This document shows, piece after piece, positions 38,161 through 48,521 of a stretch of DNA of 64,000 nucleotides. This DNA comes from Cycas panzhihuaensis (taxonomy: Eukaryota; Cycadophyta): contig CM041465.1 in the NCBI GenBank assembly GCA_023213395.1, forward strand, positions 171,189,741-171,253,740. Direction: 5' to 3'. The first letter of the stretch is position 1, and each line of letters begins with the position of its first letter. The position numbers were made by a program, and so were the translations under genes. Under the pieces are notes generated by a model. The model was not told the DNA's origin. It did no database searches and saw only the letters and a list, made by a program, of their open reading frames with translations.

Positions 38161-38873
38161 GCCTATATAAGGAAATCGAATGCAAAATGGATTCATTTTC
38201 ACCGGCTCTCATGAGAAACTAGAGCCATCTCCTTATGAAGCAGAGCGCCGCCCAACTTTGGAGGCACGTGGGGCACGATTTGATCATTAGATCAGAGCGC
38301 AGTGAGAGGCAGCGGGATCGTCGAGACGAGATGGTGACGACTAGGCCAGATCCAGTGAGTGGATCTCACAAAACCCTCCCCATTTCAAAGTTTTCATTTT
38401 ATCGCTTTTTGTAGATTTTTATGCAATTTTTGTGCCCCTTATGGGAAAATTGAGGCCTCTCGGAGTCTGAATTAGACCTAGAAAGAGGCGAGACCTGGGC
38501 ATTAGGGAGCCCTAGTCCCGATGGGCCCTACGGGGTCCACCACAGGAATTTTTTTTTATTTTCAGGGCAGAAACTCCCCCTTTTAGGGGGGTTACCGTTC
38601 GTACCACGGCAAAGATTGCGGTGCCATGATCATTGCTGCGGGGCCCCCTGATCGCCGCGGGACCTGTGCTAAACTTAGTGGTACCGCTAAGTTTAGCGTG
38701 GTACGAAGGCAGAAAATTAGAAAAAAGAAGATGAGGGGCCATAAGGCCCCAACTCTTAGGCAGAGAGAGCTGAAAGATAGCCAGGAGCATAAATGACTGT
38801 TAGGAGGCTGACTTTGATTGATTTTTGGTACTAGAAGGCAGTTATCGCAGTGGATAACCACAAAAACGTTAGT
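38161..38873 (+). promoter_or_regulatory. TATA-like site and leader of the antisense PMD frame
   Basis: CCTATATAAGG at about 38163-38173 is a good TATA-box match about 700 bases upstream of the first ATG (38874) of the + strand PMD-like frame. No long reading frame lies between. The part 38700-38860 is conserved in Tat-P (complement of about 57700-57828). Promoter function is inferred from sequence only. Confidence 0.4.
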
Positions 38874-40772
38874 ATGGCTATGCTGAGTTACATCAAGATA
38901 ATGTCCCGGGGGGACAAGGAGATTCTGCGGAGGTGTGGCCTGTACGAAGCCTTGAAGACACCTCAGTTCGCATCGAATCAAAGACTTTTGGTCGACATAG
39001 TATCATACTAGGATCGGAGGAGGCACATGTTCCACTTGCCTCAGGTAGGCGATGTGACAGTGACACCAGGAGACATCCAGCGTATCCTGGGGGTACCGGT
39101 GACAGGGAGGCCGGTGACATTGGGAGCGCTGCCTAGCACTGAGGTAGTACATAGAGAGGTGGCCACATTCTTCACAAGGGCCGATAGGTGGGAGCGGAGA
39201 GGAGTTCCTCTCCAAACTATGTTGATGTCGAGGATTCCTTGGGTGAGGAAACTGATCACGCTGTGCATTCTGTTCCGGATTACCCAGAAACAAAATTACA
39301 GAGAGATACCCAGAGGATGGATAGATGTAGTGCGCTACTGCGAAGCTGGTGAGAGATTGGACTGGGCAACTATGATAGCGACGAACCTCGTTGCACAGCT
39401 CGACATCATCAAAGTGGCAGGAAATGGGGGACTCTCTTACAACACATTGCTGGAGTGCTAGTTCTTTGATCACTTCGTGGCAGTGACACCAGCAGGGGGG
39501 GCACACCCTATAGCAGAGTGGGCTCTAATGATTTACAGATGGTAGGCTCGACTGAGGGGGACAGAGGACCAGGCCCACGTATGGCGATTAGTAGAGGCGA
39601 CATCACTAGACCTCCTCACCATGATAGACTATGTAGTAGATCCATACAGGACGGTGAGGTGGGATAGCGATGATGAGGCAGGCAGAGTAGGAGTGCCCAT
39701 AGATATTGATGATGACGACGACGCCACCGACGAAGGAGATGGGGCCAGCCCATCGTGACCTGTGGGAGAGGTAGGTCCATCGGGGTCGATAGGAGGAGTA
39801 GCGAGACCATCCGGGACTGCCGGAGGAGAGGCAGGCCCATCAGGGGTAGCTGAGGAGAGTAGGGGGCCGGTGACTAGGGCCCGCAGGCTACGGTTCATGA
39901 GGAGATCCGAAGAGACGAGAGTTGAGTTGGTCCCTGCGAGGAGAGAGGCCTAGGCAGAGGAGGTACCCAAGGATGAGGTACCCGCAGCTGGCGGAGAGCA
40001 AGGAGGAGAGGATGTCGCTTGAGCAGAGGAGCCAGCGGCCATGGCAGGTGAGGCTTAACCATTTCCTTAGTCATTTGACAGCTAGGTAGATATTTGATTT
40101 GATTTGATCATGGCATGTAGTGGGATATTCACTGACACACGGCATGTTGCATTGGCAAGTACTGCATAGGTTAGGAGACTAGTAGAGGCCATGGTGAGGG
40201 AGATGTTCTCTCAGGTATATGCAGAGGGGCAACTGCCCATCCAGGCAGAGGATGCACCTAGATCGGTAGGTGCTCACATGGAGGCATTCGCCCCGTTGAC
40301 GAGGGTGAGAGACATCTGGGCTGTAGAGTCCTAAGAGCACATAACTTTCAGGGGGCATATGCAGTGGGAGCTCGACGAGGTGAGGAGCGAGCGAGACGAG
40401 CTACGTGGACGGGTCCAGGCTCTAAAGGCTTAGGGAGGAGTCGATGGAGATGCAGGGAGCATGGTCTGGATAGCAGTGTTGGAGGAGCACCTCAGAGCGA
40501 CAGAGGAGAGATTCTGGAGTATGGAGGAGGGACTCCGGGGAGAGAGGGATCGTATCCAGGCTCGATATGATCAGCTAGTAGACCAGATGGCGTCAAGGTC
40601 GAGTAGGAACATGACATAAACTCATACAGCAACGACGACCCCGAGACGACCATGCGATGAGGGGAGCAAGGCAAGTAGATCACAGAGGCCCCGGAGGAGC
40701 CTCGGAGGGATGTGGTCCCCAGGAGAGGGATCACACAGGGCAGGAGATCGTACCCCAGGATTGGGGCAGTAG
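38874..40772 (+). pseudogene. PMD-like protein, antisense in Tat-M
   Basis: Exon 1 starts at ATG 38874. It carries a plant-mobile-domain-like core: ILRRCGLYEALKT, RLLVDIVSY, DRRRHMFHLPQVGDVTVTPG, DIQRILGVPVTGRPVTLG, RWERRGVPLQ, then the helical LITLCILFRITQKQNYREI and LDWATMIATNLVAQLD. An acidic stretch and a Gly/Pro/Ser-rich linker follow. Exon 2 (from about 40159) encodes a charged, probably coiled-coil region (QWELDEVRSERDELRGRVQA) and a basic tail, ending at TAG 40770-40772. Stops at 39009, 39459, 39543 and 39756 fall at Trp positions; those at 39951 and 40017 fall where Tat-P has Gln and Arg. PMD proteins include MAIN/MAIL1 and many transposon-borne relatives; a role for the element is unknown. 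Confidence 0.8.
40048..40158 (+). other. Intron of the antisense PMD frame, Tat-M
   Basis: A GCAG|GTGAG donor at 40048 and an acceptor that in Tat-P reads TTTGCAG|GTACT. Here it has mutated to GGCAAG|TACT, weakening the site. Removing 111 bases keeps the frame and joins the linker to the coiled-coil exon, exactly as in Tat-P. Confidence 0.75.
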
Positions 40773-41220
40773 TAGCGTAGGAGATATATATATAATTTTG
40801 ACAGGGGAAAGCACGGGCCTGCAGGGGGTTATATATAGGCTCATATGATTGTACCACCCCTGCAAGGATACCGGCTTCCCATATGTATGATATAACATAT
40901 GATTTTTGATGTATATATATACACGGGGTAATTGGAACCCCTTTCTGACATGAGATGGTGTGTATATCATGTGTTGTAGATAGCATGTATGCTTTGTTTT
41001 ATATGTTGTAGATGTTTTGTTATAAGTGTTTTATTGTAAGATGCATGTATTTCCTTCTATGTATGGCTATATGTCTAATAGGAGCACACACATCCACCAT
41101 AAGTAGAGGTGATAGAGAGGTGTGAGGTTAGAAATAGAGTGATATACACATCTATGGAGGAGCATAGCGAAATATGTGAAGGAAACAACAGGCAAGAGAA
41201 AGGAGTAATGGTACTCCAAA
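40773..41220 (-). other. Spacer between the PMD frame and the pol tail
   Basis: Conserved noncoding spacer between the convergent PMD-like frame and gag-pol. It aligns with the complement of about 55395-55825 in Tat-P. No gene seen. Confidence 0.55.
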
Positions 41221-41580
41221 GCGTCATCCTAATTGGGGGATGCCCAAGTAGGAAGACAAAAGGTTCTTGAGAGGATACGGGAACACGGGTTCCGTGGGAG
41301 GAACTAGAAGGAAAAGGGAGAAGCCATCCCAAATTGCCATTCTACCCATGGTTGGGAAGAATGGGAACAACCTGAGATGGTAGTTTAGGCTCATTTCGGA
41401 GCATCGTCCTAGCTGGGGGATGCCAAAATAGGAGGACAAAGTCCCAAAGGAAATGGGAACACGGGTTCCATGGGAGGAACCAGGAGGAGATGAAGAAGAC
41501 ACCTTGAATTGCCATTCAACCCATGGTTGGGAGTAATGGGAACAATTTAAGATAATAGTTTAGGCTCATTTCAGAGCATG
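41221..41580 (-). repeat. Two-copy 180-bp tandem repeat, Tat-M only
   Basis: Copies about 41221-41400 and 41401-41580 share the CCCATGGTTGGGA and TAGTTTAGGCTCATTTC segments. Tat-P has one copy (about 55208-55395), so the duplication is specific to the Tat-M lineage. Confidence 0.85.
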
Positions 41581-41589
41581 GCGAAGGGA

Positions 41590-43298
41590 TCGCCGAAAGA
41601 TCATGCATAAAACATCATGGAATTCCTAGAATAGAAGGGAGTATTCCCTTACTTCATCAGGAGTATATTCTGCCCCTACCTTAATGATCTTGTCCGGGGC
41701 GAGGACTATGTCCTGAGTTGCCCCTATACACATAGCATTCCCCTCCTCGAAGTGGAGGGGAGCAAGATCAACAAGAAGAGACGAAACGGAAGAAGGGATC
41801 GGGTCGGCTAGCATGGACCTAATCACTAGGATCTTCTGGTGGCCAAACTTGTGGTGACCAGAAGGTAAATTGGGTGTGGAGCCAGCTAAGTGCTTTAACA
41901 AAGCCTCGTCATCCTCGAAGTAGTCCACCCCATGGATGACCTGACTTCGAATGGACGAGGTACGGGATGGCATGGGAGCGATAGGACCGGTATGCCTCAT
42001 AAGCTGCCCAACATCCCTAAGGGACTCTAAGGAAGAGTCAAGGAGAGATACCTCGTGAAAAGCAAGAGGGAAACTCTCAACGCCATCACTCGTGGAAGGT
42101 GATAAAAAGGAAGAGCTAGGAGCCTGACGACCAACGTGCGCGATGACATGCGACATGTGAAAGTGATCAGGCTCTATGACAAAAGGAGTCCTACGAGGAG
42201 ACCTAGAACTAGAAGAATGCCCCCCACCAGTGCGAAAGAAGGAAATCGGGTGAGGAAGGTCCTCATCCTCACTATGGGACCCGTCACCGTCAAACATGGC
42301 GAGGTATCCATAGCTTCTGACGCTGATGGGGGTGAAGCGAGTCAAATCGGAAGAAGAAGATGTGGGATCTTCTTCGTGGCAAGAGGGATCGGGGATCTGG
42401 GTCGAGCGGTAGAGGCATGATCAGAAGGGTGTTTGCTTCCCTTCATATAGCCATGGCTCGCCTGAGTAGAAGGCCTAGTTTATTTTGCGAGTAGTCGCTC
42501 GCGGGAGACAACTCTCATTTGTCCGTCATGGACAAACTTAAGTTGCCCCCAACGGGTAGAACACACAGCTCCCATTTGGTTAAGCCATGGTCAACCCAGA
42601 AGGAGGTTGTAGTCAACATCCACATCGAGGACAACTATGTCGGTCAAGACAGTCTTATCCTCGAGGGTAAGAGGTATCGAGACAGATCCCAGGGGAGTCT
42701 TCTCGCTACCGTCGTAACCTTGACATCGCCATGGAACAGGTTCTAAGGTAGAAATGCCAAGCTCTTGCATGACACGCAGGGGCATGGCATTGACGGAAGA
42801 ACCGTTGTCCACGACGGTTCTTCGCAATGTGCAATCGAGAGTATCGATGGTAATCGTGAAAGGGAAGTTCAATTGACATTCCTTTCCACTGGCTGGGGGA
42901 AGATCTCTGGGATCGAAAGAGATGACAGGTTCGCCACTTTGGGTTGTGCCCAAAGTGTGAACATGCGTGTCATTCAATCCTAAAGCTTCCAAAAGGAGCA
43001 TTCGTTGCTCAGGGCAGCTTCTCAAGACGTCCATGATGGACATCCCGGCCGCCACGGTAAGAAGCTCTTCGACTATGGAGAAAGGCCTACCCCTCCCTGT
43101 GGGTTGGGTAAGGGCTCTCCTAAAGTCGAAACGACCAGGGCAGACAGGAATGCTCTTGGGAAGCGTAGGAATCTCTAGAGGAACGGCTTCCAGAGGAGGA
43201 TCAAGGTACGACATAGATGCAGAGGCACCAGTTGCCTCCTTCGCAGCTTGAGACCGGGTCAAGGCATAGAGGGGAGTGGTCTCAAGCATCTGGATCAC
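41590..43298 (-). pseudogene. Tat-M protease and linker, pol truncated
   Basis: The frame 43298-42591 is open for 235 residues and carries the aspartic protease site TVVDNGSSVNAMP at about residue 164. The linker frame 42345-41626 (IHGVDYFEDDEALL, HFEEGNAMCIGATQDIVLAP, PDEVREYSLLF) is collinear with Tat-P 51624-52490. Just after REYSLLF the sequence jumps to the noncoding tail that follows integrase in Tat-P (55190 onward). The junction lies at about 41590-41615. About 2.7 kb encoding RT, RNase H and integrase is missing. Confidence 0.85.
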
Positions 43299-45591
43299 CT
43301 TCTTTCCCTTATTACGAGACCGCGAAAGCGAAGGAGCACGATGATCAGGGAAGCGCGAAGAGGAAGATGAACCTCGCGCACCCTTCCCTCTACCATATGA
43401 AGGATGAGAATCTGGGGATCTATCCTGATTTCGGTTGTTTCTTTGTTGAACATTACGATCATGCTCCCCATGTTTGAGGAACGGGTCCCTATGAACGGGT
43501 TGATCGAGATTAGGCCTCGATGCTCGTCTAGGAGATGAATCGTGTGGCGGGGCATCACCTGGGTGTTACACCTGACAATGTGAGTCATCGTGAAAACATT
43601 CCCCGTGGATGGAACACCACCTCTTCTCAAGAGGAGGATCGACTCTCCTTACTTGAGAAGGTTGGGTGCCACCCCCTTTGGGGGGAACAGCATGAGAAGC
43701 TTATAGAATTGGTTTATGGAAGGTTGGCGATGAAGGGGATTGGAGTTTAAGCTCCTTCATCATGCGCTCGAATGAGCATATAACGGAAGTAAGGGGGTCT
43801 AAAGTCCTCTTAGTAGGATGAGAGGTCAACCTGGCAGGTTACGAAGGTTTGGTTTCCTTTGCTAGAGGAGGTGCCTCACGACATTGTAAGGGCTTAAGAG
43901 GCCTCTTGAGTCCAGCTTAGATCTCAATAGCCTCTAACGTTAAGCACTTCGTGATGGCATAGTCGCATGTAGTTGCCCCCATTTTGAGGACTTCCACATG
44001 CACTTTAGGGTGAACTACATTAACGAAAAGATCTCGTTTCAACTCTTCAGGCAATGTGGCCTTGGTAGAGTGAAGGAGATCATGGAATCGTCGCACAAAG
44101 TCATAATTCATTTCATCGTGACCTTGTTTGAGCGAAAGGAGCGATTTCATTCTGCTCTCGAATGGACGGGCTACATCAAAGTAATTGACGAATTCATCCA
44201 CCAATTATTGGAATGAAGAAATGGAGTGGGTAGGGAGACGGTAGAACCATTTGAGGGCATCGCCCTGCAAGGATCACATAAATAGCTTCATTAGAATGTG
44301 GTTGTAAGCCTAGTAGTCTATGCACACCATAGAGAAACTACGCACATGCTCAGCTGGGTCTTATGACGAAGTTCCGTCAAATTTGGGAACTTCAGGAGGG
44401 TGAGACGGCATGTTAGTTTTTAGCGCCTCAACAAACACTAGCATCGACCTGTAGTCTATGAAGGGACATGTCCTTACATGGGCCAAAGGATCAACGAACG
44501 GTAAGAAACAGGAATGGATGGGGGTGGTAAACCCATCCCTCCTTGGGGAAATGGCCCTTGCTAGAAGGGGGGTTACGAATAAACACCTTGGAAGGGAGGC
44601 ATGTTCCCTTGCGAAGGCGTGGCAACAGGAGTTATGCTGGATGGAGGAAACGAAGGGTGCGAGATCAGATTCTGTCCATATGGGCCACCCGTAGGTGGTG
44701 CAACCCCATATAGGTGCAACGAGTCCACCCCATAAGCTGGAAGATGGTTTCCCCTACCCTGCCCCAAGGTTGAGATGCATAACCCGGGGGCAGCTAAAGG
44801 GACGGACCACCAGATGGGTTTTGAACGTATGTAGGAACGGGTCCTACATAGTTGATAGCAGCAGCATTAGTAGGACCTCGAGGCCTATTAGGAAATGCAT
44901 GTGCCATGTTTGAAGGTGGCGTATTCATTTGACTCGGGAATGGCATGCTAACCGCAAGTTGGGGGAAGGACATATCGCGAACGGGTCCTGAAAAAGCAGG
45001 ACTGTAGCTAGGAATAGATGGTATAACACTTGTCTTGGGAGTTGGTATAGACACGACATAGGACAAATGTACACGAGTAGAAAGGTCATTTGTTGTAGGA
45101 GGCGCAAGTGCGGATGAAGAAGGCGCTACACTGCACAGAACTTCTTCAAACCACGTGGGACATGATTGATGGCGAGTTGCTCGAAAGTACTCGCTGAGCG
45201 GTTTGACCACGTTGGCAGGAGGGGTATCCTCGTAGCCATATGAGGTCGATGGGATCTCGAATGTCAGGGACCCCTTAGGGTGCTCCTCATAAGATTCACC
45301 AATAAGATGATGAGTCTCGTGAAGATGTAAGTCTTTTGCTGCATGAGCAGAGGGATGAAGGTCAGAAGGGTGAAACTGGTCACCCAGATAATAGATGGGA
45401 TCGTCACCCTTGTGGGTGGATCCTGGAATGGACGCGAGAAACTCTTAAGTTCCTGAGACCATGGTATGATAGGTCCAATAGGACTAGTAACCTTCCATCG
45501 TCGAATCGGGATTCGACGATGGAAGGGAACAATGCAATGGGTCTTCTAATAACGGCAGCAGACCTCGTAAGCGACGCGAGAAGCGTCGCAT
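43299..45591 (-). pseudogene. Tat-M gag, degenerate
   Basis: Starts at ATG 45591 (MRRFS), 170 bases after the LTR. A Pro/Ser-rich N-terminal part follows (44794-45210, including SYVVSIPTPKTSVIPSIP). The capsid core at 43917-44204 reads LVDEFVNYFDVARPFE, MKSLLSLKQGHDEMN, FHDLLHSTKATLPEELKRDL and VEVLKMGATTCD. A knuckle-like WCSIHGECFHDDSHC lies near 43570. Stops and a few shifts interrupt it. It is collinear with Tat-P 48522-50640. Confidence 0.85.
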
Positions 45592-45742
45592 GCAACGCCT
45601 TTACGAACGTTGTTAGAAGAAAGAGAAAGCGGTATGAAATAGGTATGTTGGGGGCTGCCCAACTAAAAAGCAAGATAAGAAAGCTACCTAAAAGCAAGAA
45701 CACCGACAGGGAAGGGAAGAGAGACTAGTTCCCTTACTGGTA

Positions 45743-45761
45743 GTCCCCAGTATGGTCACCA
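45743..45761 (-). other. Tat-M primer-binding site
   Basis: The complement reads TGGTGACCATACTGGGGAC, one base from the 5' LTR. It is related to the Tat-P PBS (TGGCAACCATACTGGGGAT), and both resemble an Arg-tRNA 3' end. Confidence 0.75.
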
Positions 45762-45762
45762 G

Positions 45763-48383
45763 TGAAACGCTGTCCGCGGGGTGGTATCCCTACGTTTAGC
45801 AAGAGGATGGATTATGCAAGACTAGGTTGGGCTAAATAGTAAAGACTCACCTCGCAGGGCGTCCATGCACCAGAGCATGGATTCGGGAGCTGCAGAGGTG
45901 CCTGGTTGCTTCTAGGTAGTTCCAGCAGGCAAGACCTTCCTACCCCTCAGATGGTCGGGAAGAGGAGGAAAGAGTCCCGCACGTTGCGTCTTCTCAAGGA
46001 AGTGAGAAGGCAACATGAGGATGAGAATGTATATGTAACGGGGTGTCTAGGTGTAAGCTAGTCAAAAGGGCTAGGTGTGGGTAGTTCTAGCACGAAATGA
46101 ACTATCTAAATATGCTAGACTAACCACTGGATAAAAGATATGCAAAGCAAAAGTATGTTCTTTTCTTCTTTCGGTTTCTTATGTGTTTCTAATTATGCAA
46201 GCATGTGCATAAAGAACAATACCATAAAGAAAACATGCAAGGACAAGGAAAATACCTAGACCTGGCGTCTGAATGGAGCGCTACGCGTCTCTTCACTTCT
46301 CACTCCTTTCTGCTCCACTTGTTGCACATGCGATACCAGTCAGCGATGGATGCTGTGAACGACCGAAGAGGGACTAGCTTACCTCCCCAATATGTGCAAA
46401 AAGTGAAGGGTAAATAACGGAAAATGATAAAAAGCACCAAATATGGAACTAACCTGCAATGGGTTTATTCCACACGTGACTCCACCGATGCGAGATCCTG
46501 CTAGTCAAACGAATAAGTATCTCCCTCTCGGAAGAGGGGCCATAAAATAGATCTAATATGTATACTAAACTTAGAGGGGGCAAAATCAAACTAAGCTAAG
46601 CATATGTATTATTATTTAATGGAACAACATTCAACAAAGTTTTTACTAACGGTTACTACAAATGACACCCAAACAAGAGTATAGCCTCGGAATGGCTAAC
46701 TCACCCACAGGAAACCTCCACATAGCCTTAGGAAAAGAAAACAAACTTGCAGCAAGAACATGGGGTGGCGAACAACCAAAAGGAAAAAGATAACTAAAAA
46801 GGTATGCAGGCACCTAAAGAACGAAATGCTACAGACAGCAAATTGTCCAACTGGGTGGGTTGCAAATTGTTAACCGGTAAGAAGTGGTTTTAGGGCTTAT
46901 GCGATGCCCAAAACCAATGGACAAAAATCTAAAACCAGCGTAGTAATGGGCTGCCAACGCTGATTTAGATCCGAAAATGAGCCTCCAAATTCCCTAACTC
47001 AACTTCTAGGAAGGCACGAAGGTGCAAAGGGAGAGAAAGTAAGGGACGAAACCCTTGGGGAGAAGGGTAGTAAGCGGGATTGACCCCGCCTTCTTCCCTC
47101 TAGCTTCCTCTATATTACCCCTTCACAACAGCCTCCTAAAAGTAAGTTGGCAAGAATGGTGGGAGAGCACTATGGTGCAACAAGCAAGGACAATAGTACT
47201 AAATAGGCATAGTAACCAAAAAAGCACATAAACTAGGAATTTACTCACAAAACATGGAAAGAAATGGCATGCATTTCAAAGTAAACATGAAGGTACCTTG
47301 TTGTGAAGATATCAAGCATGAACCTGCTGGAAAATAGTAGGAAAAAGCAAGCATTCAATAAGATATGATGGCAGGTTTGGAAGAGGAGACAAATGTGAGA
47401 GTGATCCTGTGAGTTGAGAGCCTTTGAAGCTTGTCCTTTTGGGAGACTTTGAAGTATATCCTCCTTAAAGCTTTGAAGACCTGCAAACAGATGTAGAGCT
47501 TGCTATTCGTGAGAAATGGGGATAGTAATGGTTCCAAGTCAAGAGCAACAACTGTGTGTCTTGTCTTGCAGTAGTTTTCTGTGGAGGATTTTTGTAGAAA
47601 TCTCTGTAAAAATGGACTAAGAATCCTTGAAAATAAAGAGGAAGTTTTGTTTTATCCCCTACTCACTGCAGGTAAGAATCCTTGAAAATAAAGAGGAAGT
47701 TTTGTTTTATCCCCTACTCACTGCAGGTGAACATTGGGGATCTTAGGGAACTTCAAATGCGTGGGTGCTACGCGGCAGTTCTGCGAAAACAGAGGAAACT
47801 GTCGCGTGATTTTTAAAAAAAAATTCAAACAGTCATCCTGCGGTAAACTTTGCGGTACCATGGCAAAGATCGTGGTACCGCTAAGTTTATAGTGGTACGA
47901 GACTGGAAACAAAAAATAAGCAAAAATAAGGTTTTGGAGCCAAATTAAGAGTAAATTAAGGCTGGAGCAGCTGGGGGGAATACCCAGGTGATGGGCAAGT
48001 GGCTAGGAAAGTAAACTGGGTCTCAACCAAGGATTCAGTCGGACTTGGAAGAGACTACAACATGAGCAAGATGTCGTAAAAAGGGGCAAACATGACTGGC
48101 TGAGGCATCCTGAGGGGTTGTGGAGATGAAGCAGGTGGCTGTGCGCCATATGGAGTGTAACATTCACTGAGGCATGGCCCCATTATGAGTCGTCATAGGC
48201 TGAAAGCATGCTGTAAGCACATGCAATATGATCAAGCAAAGAGGCAATGCAGGCAGGCAAGCATGCATCAGGCAGTCTATACGAAATTACCTCAGTCAAG
48301 CAAGAGCAGAGAGAAGTAAGAACGTATACCTGAGCATACCTGAGTCGATGTGTCTCGAGTCCATTACCAGTAGCTAGGGAATA
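45763..48383 (-). repeat. 5' LTR of Tat-M
   Basis: 2621 bp, partner of 34242-36782. It contains a 55-bp tandem duplication (47619-47673 and 47674-47728) that the other LTR lacks, and it ends in a mutated AGGGAATA. Confidence 0.95.
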
Positions 48384-48388
48384 GTGAG

Positions 48389-48521
48389 CTAGTTTCTGCT
48401 CTTTTTTGTTGGTATTGCTACCTTCTTGTGGTTGTCTTCTACTTCATTTTCTTCATTGGGCATCTCCCAACGTGTGCTTTTTATTGCCCTCTGTTTCTCC
48501 TATAGTGTTGGTTAACCTTGT
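48389..48521 (+). other. Tat-P leader, second part
   Basis: Short untranslated leader resuming after Tat-M, collinear with the Tat-M leader (45592-45742, complement). It runs into gag at ATG 48522. Confidence 0.7.

Larger units (their letters stand above)
34242..48383 (-). mobile_element. Tat-M, deletion derivative nested in Tat-P
   Basis: LTRs 34242-36782 and 45763-48383 run TGAAACGCTGTCC to GGGGAACA (right copy mutated to GGGAATA). Target duplication GGGAG/GTGAG. The PBS complement lies at 45743-45761 and the PPT complement at 36783-36792, so the element is on the minus strand, 14.1 kb. Order along the minus strand: 5' LTR, PBS, gag, protease, linker, a tail homologous to the end of Tat-P pol, the antisense PMD-like frame on the + strand, an RNase H-like frame, PPT, 3' LTR. 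RT, RNase H and integrase are absent, so it depended on other elements to move. Confidence 0.9.

Noticed and set aside
38874-40772. The PMD-like frame as an independent host gene that was simply hit by retrotransposons
   Set aside because: The same frame with the same intron sits at the same internal position in both Tat-M and Tat-P, so it belongs to the element family.
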